Of a stretch of 64,000 bases of DNA, positions 1 to 9,170 are shown piece after piece (positions within the stretch are counted from its first letter, which is position 1; each line of letters starts with the position of its first letter). The DNA is from Palsa-459 sp035937595 (GTDB lineage Bacteria > Actinomycetota > Acidimicrobiia > Acidimicrobiales > RAAP-2). The position numbers were made by a program, and so were the translations under genes. A model generated the notes under the pieces. It made no database searches. It was given only the letters and a program-made list of their open reading frames with translations, and was not told the origin of the DNA. The stretch is from the NCBI GenBank assembly GCA_035937595.1, contig DASZHS010000005.1, positions 225,999 through 289,998 of the forward strand. The letters run 5' to 3'.

Positions 1-1
1 C

Positions 2-319
2 GCCGAGATGCTGCTCACCCGGACGAAGGACCAGCTCGCCCTGCAGGGCATCGGCCTCGAGCTGACGCCCGCGGCGCGCCAGCGGGTGGCCGAGAAGGGC
101 TACGACCCCCTGCTGGGGGCGCGACCGCTGCGCCGAGCGATCCAGTCGATGATCGAGGACCCGCTCTCCGAGAAGCTCCTGTGGAAGGAGTTCCGCAGCG
201 GCGAGACGATCCTCATCGACGTGGACCCCGACGCCGACGACCAGCTGGCGTTCAGCTCCATCGAGGGGTTCGTGCCGCCGACGGTCGAGTTCGCGGGCTC
301 CGCGCCGGTCGCCGACTGA
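2..319 (+). CDS. clpC: ClpC-type AAA+ chaperone, C-terminal end (partial)
   Basis: The reading frame is open from the left edge, so only the last 105 codons of a longer gene are present. The text contains the GYDPLLGARPLRRAIQ motif, which is the sensor-2 region of the D2 small domain in Clp/Hsp100 ATPases, followed by the SEKLL segment and an acidic tail typical of ClpC. ClpC unfolds substrates and feeds them to the ClpP protease in the cytosol. The final residues (VEFAGSAPVAD) are a free tail without recognised motif. ClpB is the alternative, but the short tail and absence of a ClpB-type ending favour ClpC. Nothing can be said about the N-domain or the Walker motifs because they lie outside the window. 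Confidence 0.85.
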   Translation, partial: AEMLLTRTKDQLALQGIGLELTPAARQRVAEKGYDPLLGARPLRRAIQSMIEDPLSEKLLWKEFRSGETILIDVDPDADDQLAFSSIEGFVPPTVEFAGSAPVAD

Positions 320-374
320 CCCTGGCGGTCGCCCCACGCTGACGCGCGGCGGCGCCGCGCCCGAGGAGCCGGCC

Positions 375-1104
375 GTGCAGATCGATCCGATCGCGGACCC
401 CACCTGGCGCGCGCGCGACGCGCGCTCGGCGATCGGCCACGCTGCCCTCGTCGTGTTCGACTGCGACGGCGTCCTCGTCGACAGCGAGCGCCTCGCGATC
501 CGCGTCGAGGCCGAGGTGCTGGGCGAGCTCGGCTGGGCGCTGAGCGAGGCCGAGGTGACGGCACGCTTCGTCGGTCGCTCCGCCGCCTACATGCAGGCCG
601 AGGTCGAGCGCCAACTCGGACGCGAGATCGACTGGGAGGAGACCTTCGGACGGCGGCACCGCGAGGCGTTCGATGCCGAGCTCGTGGCCATCGACGGCGT
701 GGGCGCCGTGCTCGACGCGCTCCTCCGTCGCGCCACCCCCATCTGCGTCGCGTCCTCGAGCACGCACGGCTCGATCGAGTACAAGCTGCGCCGGACCGGG
801 CTCTGGGACGTCTTCGCGGGCCGGGTCTTCAGCGTGGAGGACGTGGCGCACGCCAAGCCGGCGCCGGACGTCTTCCAGCACGCGGCGCGGGCGATGGGCG
901 TCGCGCCCGCCGACTGCGCCGTCGTCGAGGACAGCCGCTCGGGCGTTGAGGCGGTGGCTCGCGGCCGGCATGGCGGTCTACGGGTTCGCGGGCGGGGTCA
1001 CGAGCGCCGACGTCCTCGCGCTCCCGGGCGTCGTGCTGTTCGACGACATGGCGACGCTCCTCGCGATCCTCGACGACGACACCACCGGCGTGACGGGAGC
1101 GTGA
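375..1104 (+). pseudogene. HAD-superfamily phosphatase (phosphoglycolate phosphatase/beta-PGM type), apparently frameshifted
   Basis: A GTG at 375 preceded by GAGGAG (363-368) opens a frame with HAD motif I (DCDGV, nucleophile D29 and acid D31), the cap domain, the CVASSS motif II region, a KPAPDVF motif III lysine and the motif IV stretch VVEDSRSG near residue 185. Just after it (about 950-963) the frame runs into Arg-rich nonsense and reads on to 1223. The expected HAD C-terminus (AAGMAVYGFAGG and onward, to a stop at 1104) is intact in the +1 frame. Restoring two bases in the short GC run near 955-962 would give a normal enzyme of about 243 residues. It is either a real frameshift or a sequencing error; I annotate the reconstructed extent. 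Substrate unknown. Confidence 0.75.
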
Positions 1105-1140
1105 CGCGCGGCCCGAGCCCTCGGGCGATCGGCGCCGCCC

Positions 1141-1169
1141 TTGGCACCGGCGTCACCAACGGGTACCGT
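1141..1169 (+). promoter_or_regulatory. Sigma70-like promoter upstream of the secreted protein at 1226
   Basis: TTGGCA (1141-1146) and TACCGT (1164-1169) are separated by exactly 17 bases, close to the sigma-A consensus. The predicted transcript starts near 1176 and leaves a leader of about 50 bases that carries a GAGG ribosome site before ATG 1226. This is one of few promoters in the window with a recognisable -35 element. Confidence 0.5.
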
Positions 1170-1225
1170 CAGCCCCCGACGAGCGGCGCGGACCGCGCGG
1201 TGCGCACGGCGAGAACGAGGTGACC

Positions 1226-2680
1226 ATGCGAGGACGGCTCCGAGCGTCTTGGCCGGCGCGAGCGACGGCGCCCGGTCACCCACGCCGGTACCGTGCCGCG
1301 GCGCTCGCGCTGGCGGGTCTCTGCGTGGCCCTCGTGGGGGGCGCGGCCACCCCGGCCCTCGCGGGCGGCGGCACCGTCGGCGACCCGCAGCCCGAGCTCG
1401 CGCAGTTCCGCGTGGGCTCGACGGGCGGGAACGGCACTGGCGCCGTGCTGCCGAACGGCAACCTCGTGCTCGCGACGCCCTCCAAGTCCGGGACGACGAT
1501 CGCCGTCTGCGTGCTGCACCCCGGCGGGCGGTCCTGCGCGTCCACCGCGACCCTGAGCGCGAACAAGGCGGGCGGCCAGGACACCTTCTACGGCACCGTC
1601 GAGGTCATCGCGTCCGGCGGATCTGACGTGGAGGTCGTGGCCCTCGACTGCTGCAACATCGGCCCGGACGGCGCGGTCATCTTCGACAGCACCGACGGCG
1701 GCCTGACGTTCACCGGGCTCAAGAAGGCGGGCACCATCGCGAGCATCGGGGCGGCCACGTACGCGGGCGGGAGCATCGTCGTCGGCTCCTTCTCCCAGGG
1801 CGGCCTCCAGGTCCAGGCGCTCGCGCCGGACCCCTCGACGCCCCAGATGAGCTTCGCCGTGCCGATCCCGGGCACCGACGGCGACACCTCGCTCACCACG
1901 TACCACGGCGGCGTGCTCGTGGCCTCCGACAACCTGAAGAACACCTACGTCGAGTACGCCACGGCCGGGAGCGGCCTCAACACCTCGGGGTCCTACGTGC
2001 GCGTCGGGACGTTCGGCAACGAGCTCGTGACGGCCGTCTCGGGCAGCGCGCTGCTGACGGACCCCGGCGGCTCGCTGACGGGCGGCGAGCGGCTTCGCTT
2101 CTTCAACGGCACCTCGTTCGGTCCGCCGCACAAGGTCCCCGACGCGAAGCTCGGCGACGACGGCTACTTCGCGCTGCAGCAGGTCGGCGCCACGGTCCAC
2201 GTCTTCTTCCTCGGTCGGCGCAACGGCTACGACGTCTTCGAAGAGACGACGACCGACGGCGTGCACTGGTCGGCGCTGCACCAGTTCGGCGCGGCCATCG
2301 GCTCGTCCTCGCTCGTGCCGGTCCTCGGGCCGACCGGGGCGGGCGTCCTCTACGCGACCGCCGGGTTCCCGCTCCTCGCCCAGCCGATCCTGAACGTCCA
2401 GGGCGTCCACGTCGCCCTTGCGGCCACCCGGGTGAAGGTCGGGCACGCGACGGTGCTCCGCGGGACCGCGTCCCCGCACCTCGTGAGCCAGGGGGTCACC
2501 CTCGAGCAGCTGCACGGCGGCCGGTGGTACGGGGTGCGGTCCACCAAGGAGCACGCGAACGGGACGTTCACCTTCGGCGTCGCCGGCGCGACGGCGACCT
2601 ACCGCGCCGTCGTCAACGAGCGGCCGGGCTACTTCCAGTTCGGCTACTCGAACGCCGCGACCCTGACCGCGCTGCCCTAG
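1226..2680 (+). CDS. Secreted protein with beta-propeller-like repeats, function unknown
   Basis: I chose ATG 1226 because GAGG at 1217-1220 is spaced five bases from it; an in-frame GTG at 1220 is possible. The first 45 residues form a signal peptide with an Arg-rich n-region, a hydrophobic ALALAGLCVALVGG core and an AlaXAla-like end near PALAGG. The remainder of the 484-residue protein alternates short strands with Gly/Asp turns and phrases such as DSTDGGLTF that are typical of BNR/sialidase-like propellers, and ends in a beta-rich segment. No catalytic motif was recognised, and there are two adjacent Cys residues (DCCN). It stands alone between the HAD gene and a VOC gene and has its own promoter. 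I infer an exported binding or surface protein. Confidence 0.7.
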   Translation: MRGRLRASWPARATAPGHPRRYRAAALALAGLCVALVGGAATPALAGGGTVGDPQPELAQFRVGSTGGNGTGAVLPNGNLVLATPSKSGTTIAVCVLHPGGRSCASTATLSANKAGGQDTFYGTVEVIASGGSDVEVVALDCCNIGPDGAVIFDSTDGGLTFTGLKKAGTIASIGAATYAGGSIVVGSFSQGGLQVQALAPDPSTPQMSFAVPIPGTDGDTSLTTYHGGVLVASDNLKNTYVEYATAGSGLNTSGSYVRVGTFGNELVTAVSGSALLTDPGGSLTGGERLRFFNGTSFGPPHKVPDAKLGDDGYFALQQVGATVHVFFLGRRNGYDVFEETTTDGVHWSALHQFGAAIGSSSLVPVLGPTGAGVLYATAGFPLLAQPILNVQGVHVALAATRVKVGHATVLRGTASPHLVSQGVTLEQLHGGRWYGVRSTKEHANGTFTFGVAGATATYRAVVNERPGYFQFGYSNAATLTALP

Positions 2681-2722
2681 CCGCGCGGCCAGGGGCCTTT
2701 GGGGTGCCGCACGGCGCCTCGG

Positions 2723-2728
2723 TACGCT
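2723..2728 (+). promoter_or_regulatory. -10 element TACGCT, leaderless type
   Basis: TACGCT ends six bases before ATG 2735, so a transcript starting 7 bases downstream would begin at the start codon. No Shine-Dalgarno sequence is present. Confidence 0.45.
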
Positions 2729-2734
2729 CTCGGG

Positions 2735-3112
2735 ATGGACCACGTCGTGCACTTTGAGATCCACGCCGACGACCCCGCCCGCGCGATCGCCTTCTACACG
2801 GCGCTGTTCGGCTGGACCGTCACGCAGATGGGGAGCGAGGCGTACTGGCTCGTGACGGCCGCCGGCGAGGGGGAGCCCGGGATCAACGGGGCGATCCTCC
2901 CTCGGCGCGGGCCGCGGCCCGCACCCGACGCGCCGATCAACGGCATGGTGAACACCGCCCAGGTCGCCGACGTCGACGCGTCGCTGCGCCGAGCGTGCGA
3001 CCTCGGCGCGGACGTCGCGCTCGAGCGGATGGAGATCCCGAACGTGGGCGCGGTGGCGTACGTCCACGACACCGAGGGCAACGTCCTCGGGCTCTTCCAG
3101 CCGGCCGGCTGA
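2735..3112 (+). CDS. VOC (glyoxalase/bleomycin-resistance) family protein
   Basis: The 125-residue product starts HFEIHADDPARAIAFYTALFGW, cut here to its recognisable features: a VOC first strand, the ERA-type helix with FY, and a second half ending YVHDTEGNVLGLFQP, the family hallmark of the fourth strand. VOC proteins are small metal-dependent or ligand-binding enzymes acting on varied substrates in the cytosol. His5 and the Glu of DTEGN are candidate metal ligands. The start at 2735 is supported by a leaderless-type -10 six bases upstream. Substrate cannot be assigned. Two other VOC genes lie at 10705 and 13053 and are not close copies. Confidence 0.85.
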   Translation: MDHVVHFEIHADDPARAIAFYTALFGWTVTQMGSEAYWLVTAAGEGEPGINGAILPRRGPRPAPDAPINGMVNTAQVADVDASLRRACDLGADVALERMEIPNVGAVAYVHDTEGNVLGLFQPAG

Positions 3113-3181
3113 GTCGCGAGCCGCGATTGGGCGCTCGGCACGCGCTCGGCCAGCACCTGCCTGAAGTTGCTGGGAAACCGG

Positions 3182-3187
3182 TACAAT
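3182..3187 (+). promoter_or_regulatory. -10 element TACAAT upstream of carD
   Basis: TACAAT is one mismatch from TATAAT and stands in otherwise GC-rich DNA 63 bases before the carD start. No convincing -35 is found at 16-18 bases. It would drive carD-ispD-ispF-rlmB. Confidence 0.4.
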
Positions 3188-3250
3188 GGTGGGTCCTCCG
3201 AAGCGCCACCGGAGCCCTTCGCGTCCCGTCCCAGGAAGGCACCCGCCGCA

Positions 3251-3736
3251 ATGACCCGTAAGTTCAAGAAGGGCGACAAGGTCGTCTACCCCCACCACGG
3301 GGCGTGCATCGTCGAGAAGGTCGAGAAGCGAGAGGCCTTCGGCAAGAAGCAGGACTACCTCAAGCTCCGCGTCGCCTACTCGGACCTCGTGCTCATGGTC
3401 CCCATCGACAACACCGACGTGGTGGGGCTCCGCGACGTGATCAACGACGAGGAGGTGGAGGAGGTCTTCGCCGTGCTCCGCAAGAAGGAGGCGCGGATGC
3501 CGACCAACTGGTCGCGCCGGTTCAAGAACCACTCCGAGAAGCTCCGCAGCGGCGACATCTACCAGGTCGCCGAGGTGGTCCGGAACCTCTCGATCCGCGA
3601 CAAGGACAAGGGCCTGTCGGCGGGCGAGAAGCGGATGCTCACCCGGGCGCGCCAGATCCTCGTGTCCGAGCTCACCTTCGCGCTCAACGTCGACGAGCCG
3701 ACCGCCGAGGAGCGGCTCGCCTCGGTCCTGCCCTAG
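3251..3736 (+). CDS. carD: CarD family RNA-polymerase-binding transcription regulator
   Basis: The 161-residue protein begins KFKKGDKVVYPHHGACIVEKV, summarised as the CarD/TRCF RNAP-interaction domain (residues 1-60) with the YPHHG signature, followed by the helical DNA-binding domain with W84 (MPTNWSRR), the residue that CarD wedges into the upstream edge of the -10 bubble. CarD stabilises open complexes at rRNA and many other promoters and is essential in mycobacteria. The length matches the family. It is the first gene of a cluster with ispD two bases downstream, the same order as in many actinobacteria. A -10 hexamer lies at 3182. Identification is secure. Confidence 0.95.
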   Translation: MTRKFKKGDKVVYPHHGACIVEKVEKREAFGKKQDYLKLRVAYSDLVLMVPIDNTDVVGLRDVINDEEVEEVFAVLRKKEARMPTNWSRRFKNHSEKLRSGDIYQVAEVVRNLSIRDKDKGLSAGEKRMLTRARQILVSELTFALNVDEPTAEERLASVLP

Positions 3737-3738
3737 CC

Positions 3739-4383
3739 GTGCGGGTCGCCGCGATCGTCGTCGCGGCGGGCTCCGGGGAGCGCTTCGGCGACCGCAAGCA
3801 GTTCTGCGACCTCGCGGGCCAGACCGCGGCCGCCCGCGCGGTCGCGGCGTCGAGGACCGTCGCGGACCAGGTGGTGCTCGTGGCGCCGGCCGACGCGCTC
3901 GCCGAGCGCCACGGCGCGGACCTCGTGGTCGCCGGCGGCCCCACGCGCTCGGCGTCGGTGCGCGCGGGGCTGGCCGCGATCGACCCGGCCGCGGTGGTGG
4001 TCGTCGTCCACGACGCCGCGCGCCCGCTGGCGTCGCCCGCGCTCTTCAAGGCCGTGCTCGACGCGCTCGCCGCGGCACCCGACGTCGCGGGCGCGATCCC
4101 GGGCCTCCCGGTCACCGACACGCTGAAGCAGCTCGCCCCGGGTCCCGGGCGCGTCGTCGCCGCGACGCTCGACCGCGCCTCGGTGGTCGCGGTCCAGACG
4201 CCACAGGCGTTCGTCGCCGAGGTGCTGCGACGCGCCCACGCACCGGGCGCCGACGCGACCGACGACGCCGGGCTCGTCGAGGCGATCGGTGGCAGGGTGG
4301 TCGTCGTGGACGGCGAGGCCAGGAACCGCAAGGTCACGACCCGCGACGACCTCGACGCGCTCGCCGCCGAGCTCACGCGGTGA
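3739..4383 (+). CDS. ispD: 2-C-methyl-D-erythritol 4-phosphate cytidylyltransferase
   Basis: IspD transfers CMP from CTP to MEP in the MEP pathway for isoprenoid precursors. Visible motifs are AAGSGERFG (9-17) with K20 for CTP binding, GGPTRSASV near 66-74, HDAARP (91-96) and a TPQAF segment in the C-terminal half, all in the correct order for a 214-residue IspD. The GTG start two bases after the carD stop is the only one that preserves the N-terminal AAIVVAAG strand. Its end overlaps ispF in a GTGA arrangement, implying coupled translation. CarD-IspD-IspF neighbourhood supports the call. Confidence 0.95.
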   Translation: MRVAAIVVAAGSGERFGDRKQFCDLAGQTAAARAVAASRTVADQVVLVAPADALAERHGADLVVAGGPTRSASVRAGLAAIDPAAVVVVVHDAARPLASPALFKAVLDALAAAPDVAGAIPGLPVTDTLKQLAPGPGRVVAATLDRASVVAVQTPQAFVAEVLRRAHAPGADATDDAGLVEAIGGRVVVVDGEARNRKVTTRDDLDALAAELTR

Positions 4384-4862
4384 TCCGCGTCGGCCAGGGC
4401 ACCGACGCGCACCGGTTCAGCGACGACGTGTCGCGACCCCTCGTCCTCTGCGGGGTCGCGGTGCCGGGCAGCCCGGGCCTCGCGGGCCACTCCGACGCCG
4501 ACGTGGCCACCCACGCCCTGTGCGACGCGATCCTCGGGGCCGCCGGGCTCGGCGACCTCGGGCGGCACTTCCCCGACACGGACCCGGCCTACGAGGGGGC
4601 GTCGTCGTTGTCCCTGCTCGCCAGGTGCTGTGCGATGGCCCGGGCGGCGGGGCTCACCGTGGGCAACGCCGACGTGACGGTGCTCGCCGCCGCCCCGCGG
4701 CTCGCCCCGCTGCTCGAGGCCATGGCGGCCACCCTCGCCGGGGTGGTCGCCGCCCCGGTCTCGGTCAAGGCCACGACGACCGACGGGCTCGGCGCCGTCG
4801 GGCGGGGCGAGGGGATCGCGGCGTCGGCCGTCGTGCTCCTCGTCGACGCGAGCGCGCCGTGA
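4380..4862 (+). CDS. ispF: 2-C-methyl-D-erythritol 2,4-cyclodiphosphate synthase
   Basis: IspF cyclises CDP-ME-2-phosphate to MEcPP, the step two reactions after IspD. The 160-residue product has the metal-site motif GTDAHRF (D9, H11), the GHSDADV loop with third ligand H45, the DLGRHFPDTD stretch and the KATTTDGLGAVGRGEG C-terminal motif. The GTG start overlaps the ispD stop by four bases and its own stop overlaps the next GTG, so the three genes are translationally coupled. A stand-alone IspF rather than an IspDF fusion is normal in actinobacteria. Confidence 0.95.
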   Translation: MIRVGQGTDAHRFSDDVSRPLVLCGVAVPGSPGLAGHSDADVATHALCDAILGAAGLGDLGRHFPDTDPAYEGASSLSLLARCCAMARAAGLTVGNADVTVLAAAPRLAPLLEAMAATLAGVVAAPVSVKATTTDGLGAVGRGEGIAASAVVLLVDASAP

Positions 4863-5683
4863 GCCGCGCACCGGGCCGTCCGCCCCGCCCGCGCACGACC
4901 GAGCGGCGCCCGGCCGCGCGCCGCGGCGGCGAGCTGGGCGGGGACCAGGTGGAGGGGCGCCGGGCGGTCCTCGAGCTCCTCGTCGCGGGCCGTCGCCGGA
5001 CGCGCCGCGTCGTCGTGGCCGAGGCCCAGGAGTCGTCGGCCCAGCTCGACGCCATCGAGACCGCCGCGCGCGACCGGCGCGTCCCCGTCGCGTTCGTCTC
5101 GAAGGCGCGCCTCGACCGCGAGGCGCGGACCGAGGGCCACCAGGGCGTCTACGCGCTCTGCGACCCGATCCGCCCGACGCCGCTCGACGAGCTCGCCGCG
5201 GCCGGCGGCACCCCGGCGTTCCTCGTCGTCTGCGACGGGCTCACGGACCCGCGGAACCTGGGCGCGCTCCTGCGCAGCGCCGAGTGCGCCGGGGTCACGG
5301 GAGTGGTCTTACCGTCGCACCGCTCAGTGCGGCTCACCCCGGCGGTCACCAAGACCGCCGCCGGCGCCGTCGAGCACCTCCGCTTCGCTGCGGTGCCCGG
5401 GGTGCCGACGGCGCTGCGTGACCTCGGGCGCCTCGGCGTCCTCACCGTCGGCCTCGCGGCCGAGGCCCGCCGCACCCTCTACGACCTGGACCTCGCCGAC
5501 GTCGCCGTCGCGCTCGTCGTCGGCGGGGAGGAGCGGGGCCTCGGCCGCCTGGCCCGCGAGCGGTGCGCCGAGGTCGTCGCCATCCCCCAGGCCGGCGCGA
5601 TCGCGTCCCTCAACGCGGCCGTCGCCGGGGCCGTGGCGTGCTTCGAGGTGGCGCGCCAGCGGCGCGCCACCCGCCGGCGCTGA
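4859..5683 (+). CDS. rlmB: TrmH/SpoU family 23S rRNA 2'-O-methyltransferase (RlmB-like)
   Basis: The N-terminal 45 residues are Arg/Pro rich, followed by an rRNA substrate-binding L7Ae-like domain (VEGRRAVLELL to GHQGVYAL) and the SpoU methyltransferase domain with its three knot motifs: DPRNLGALLRSAE, VVGGEERGL and IPQAGAIASLNAAVA. RlmB methylates G2251 of 23S rRNA in E. coli using SAM. GTG 4859 overlaps the ispF stop by four bases. In many actinobacteria cysS sits between ispF and this gene; here cysS is absent and the two are fused by overlap. Length of 274 is normal for the family. Confidence 0.9.
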   Translation: MSRAPGRPPRPRTTERRPAARRGGELGGDQVEGRRAVLELLVAGRRRTRRVVVAEAQESSAQLDAIETAARDRRVPVAFVSKARLDREARTEGHQGVYALCDPIRPTPLDELAAAGGTPAFLVVCDGLTDPRNLGALLRSAECAGVTGVVLPSHRSVRLTPAVTKTAAGAVEHLRFAAVPGVPTALRDLGRLGVLTVGLAAEARRTLYDLDLADVAVALVVGGEERGLGRLARERCAEVVAIPQAGAIASLNAAVAGAVACFEVARQRRATRRR

Positions 5684-5700
5684 GCCGACGCGCCGGGCCG

Positions 5701-5774
5701 TGGAGCCCAGGAGGGGGGTCGAACCCCTATCGCCCGCTTACAAGGCGGGTGCTCTGCCGTTGAGCTACCCGGGC
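5701..5774 (-). tRNA. tRNA-Thr (anticodon TGT), 3' CCA encoded
   Basis: Read on the minus strand the sequence starts GCCCGGG at 5774 and ends CCTGGGC-T-CCA at 5701. The seven acceptor pairs form with one G-U, the T arm contains GGTTCGACCCC, and the anticodon stem CCCGC/GCGGG encloses CTTGTAA, giving anticodon TGT (Thr, ACA codons). The terminal CCA is genomically encoded at 5701-5703. It lies just beyond rlmB in the opposite orientation. Confidence 0.97.
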
Positions 5775-5934
5775 GCGTCCCGCTCGTCGCCACCGGCGAC
5801 CGCGTGCGGGGGGGCCGCCGGCGCTCGGCCCACGCACAACGATGCCAGATCCCGCGCGCCCGCAGCCGCGCGACGGGGCGTCCGGGCGGGGACGGCGCCG
5901 TCCCGAGAGACCGGTCGGCGGACGCTCCCCGACC

Positions 5935-5940
5935 TAGGCT
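5935..5940 (+). promoter_or_regulatory. -10 element TAGGCT, leaderless type
   Basis: TAGGCT ends seven bases before ATG 5948. There is no Shine-Dalgarno sequence between them. Confidence 0.45.
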
Positions 5941-5947
5941 CGCCGCA

Positions 5948-6457
5948 ATGTCCGACGACCTCGCCGAGGACGTTGCACCGAGGCGCTCGGCCGCGCAGGT
6001 CAACGTCGTGCGTGCGGGCGTCGTCGTGGTCCTCTTCGTGGCCTCGCTGATCTGGCTCCTCGGCCCGGCGAGCAACGGCACGGCCGGCGCGCCGCCGTCC
6101 ACGACCCCGACCACGCACCCCCCGGCGCCGGTCGTCAAGTCCACGACGACCGTGCAGGTCGCGAACGGCACGGTCGCGCCGAACGCCGCGACGACCTTCT
6201 CGCACAATCTCGGGCTCCAGGGCTGGGACGTCCTCACCGCCGTCGACGTGACCCCGTCGCCGACGGCGTCGAGCCAGCTCCCCGTGACCTACGTCTACTT
6301 CCACCCCATGCAGCAGGCGGCCGCCCAGCTGGTCGCGGCCGAGCTGGTCGTCCCGCCGGCGCACGTGCTCCTGCGGACCCAGGGGGTCCTCCACGCCGTC
6401 CCCGGCTCGGGCAAGACCGACGTCATCGTCATCCTGGGCACGGACCTCGCCCACTGA
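5948..6457 (+). CDS. Membrane-anchored LytR C-terminal-domain protein
   Basis: The 169-residue product has a short acidic cytoplasmic N-terminus, one transmembrane helix at about residues 23-39 (VVVVLFVASLIWLL), a Pro/Thr-rich extracellular linker (48-64) and a LytR_C domain beginning near residue 68 (TTVQVANGT, then a helix, then GWDVLTAVDV and a VYFHPMQQAAA segment). LytR_C domains accompany LCP cell-wall ligases or occur alone in actinobacterial envelope proteins; the stand-alone function is unknown. The ATG at 5948 is preferred over upstream in-frame GTGs because a TAGGCT -10 lies seven bases before it. Confidence 0.8.
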   Translation: MSDDLAEDVAPRRSAAQVNVVRAGVVVVLFVASLIWLLGPASNGTAGAPPSTTPTTHPPAPVVKSTTTVQVANGTVAPNAATTFSHNLGLQGWDVLTAVDVTPSPTASSQLPVTYVYFHPMQQAAAQLVAAELVVPPAHVLLRTQGVLHAVPGSGKTDVIVILGTDLAH

Positions 6458-6463
6458 GGCCGG

Positions 6464-7273
6464 TCAGGCGGTCAGCACGCCCGCCCGCTCGAGGGCCACG
6501 CGAAGCACGGCGCGCGACATCGCGCTCAGCTCGGCCAGCGGCCGGTTGCGGTGCGTGCGCCGCCCGAGGTCGACCTGGGCGATCGCGCCCGCCCCGCCCT
6601 TGTTGGCGACGTCGATGAGCAGCCCCAGCTCGGCGCCGTAGCCGGGCTCGATGCCGAGCGCGAGGACGGTGGCGCGGCGCACGGCGGTCTCGCCGGCGAG
6701 CGGCTGCAGCACGTCGGCGAGCTCGGGGAACAGGAGCGACAGGATCGGCCGCGCGGCGAGCTGGGTGACGCGGCCGCCGCCGGTGGGCTGGCCGTCGATC
6801 GGCCGCTCGTAGAAGGGCTTCACGAGCTCGACGGCGGGGTCCAAGAGGAGGGGGCCCACGAGCTGGGGGATCCAGGCCCCCTGGGTGTCGAGGACGTCGG
6901 CGTCCAAGAAGACGACGAGGTCACCAGTGGCGACCAGGGCACCCTCGGTCATCGCGCGCCCCTTGCCGACCGAGCGCGGCATCCGATGGACCCTCGCGCC
7001 GGCCCGCCGCGCCGCCCGGGCGGTCCCGTCGCGGGAGCCGTCGTCGACGACGACGAGCTCGTCGACGAGCCCCGAGCCCCGCTGCGGCAGGTGGGCGTCG
7101 CGCACGACGGCGACCACGCCGGCCACCGTCGCGACCTCGTCCTTGGCGGGGATGACGACGGTCACCCGCTGGGTTCCCTTGAGCGCCAGGGCGTCCTCGG
7201 TCGTGAAGGACCGCGCCGGCCACAGGCCGGCGCCGCTCACGGCCGTGGGCACGGAGGCGACGTCCACGGGCAT
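6464..7273 (-). CDS. gpgS: Glucosyl-3-phosphoglycerate synthase (GT2/GT81 family)
   Basis: GpgS makes glucosyl-3-phosphoglycerate from NDP-glucose and 3-PGA, the first step to glucosylglycerate and, in mycobacteria, methylglucose lipopolysaccharide. The 269-residue protein shows the VPTAVSG.GLWPARSF opening, IPAKDE (41-46), VVDDGS (75-80), GKGRA (103-107), the metal-binding LDADV (123-127), KPFYERP and the GGGRVTQL and FPELA..LQPLAGE stretches characteristic of GpgS. It is somewhat shorter than mycobacterial enzymes of about 320 residues. It converges on the LytR_C gene with a six-base gap. No Shine-Dalgarno is obvious before ATG 7273. Confidence 0.9.
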   Translation of the reverse strand: MPVDVASVPTAVSGAGLWPARSFTTEDALALKGTQRVTVVIPAKDEVATVAGVVAVVRDAHLPQRGSGLVDELVVVDDGSRDGTARAARRAGARVHRMPRSVGKGRAMTEGALVATGDLVVFLDADVLDTQGAWIPQLVGPLLLDPAVELVKPFYERPIDGQPTGGGRVTQLAARPILSLLFPELADVLQPLAGETAVRRATVLALGIEPGYGAELGLLIDVANKGGAGAIAQVDLGRRTHRNRPLAELSAMSRAVLRVALERAGVLTA

Positions 7274-7332
7274 GGTCTAGCGCCCGGGGGCGACCCTCCG
7301 CCCAGGGGACTGGCACTCCACCAACCTGTCTG

Positions 7333-7359
7333 CTAGCAGTCCCCTGACGAGACTGCTAA
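7333..7359 (+). promoter_or_regulatory. CIRCE-like HrcA operator of groEL
   Basis: The sequence CTAGCAGTC, nine bases, then GACTGCTAA forms an inverted repeat with eight perfectly paired positions and the exact 9-N9-9 spacing of CIRCE (TTAGCACTC-N9-GAGTGCTAA). Each arm differs from consensus at the same symmetric position (C to G, G to C), so dyad symmetry is preserved. A TAACCT -10 hexamer (7357-7362) overlaps the right arm, placing the site where HrcA would block initiation. Confidence 0.75.
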
Positions 7360-7405
7360 CCTCGTCCCCGCACCAGTTGACGCACCACGTCCAGGAGGAA
7401 GCACC

Positions 7406-9028
<1,623 letters not shown>

Positions 9029-9068
9029 GGATTCCCGACGGGCGGGCAGACCGCCGAGCCGACGCCGT

Positions 9069-9102
9069 CACGACGGCGGGTGCCCCCGCACCCGCCGTCG
9101 TG
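9069..9102. terminator. Bidirectional terminator hairpin after groEL
   Basis: CACGACGGCGGGTGC (9069-9083) and its exact reverse complement (9088-9102) are separated by CCCC, giving a perfect 15-base-pair stem with a 4-base loop. There is no U-run, as is common in high-GC actinobacteria. It lies between the convergent groEL and FAD-enzyme genes and can serve both. Confidence 0.7.
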
Positions 9103-9170
9103 GCACGTCCGGGGTCGCTTCGGTCGAGGGCGTGCTCGCCGGCGCCGCCGTGGCCGACCGCCGATCGGCG

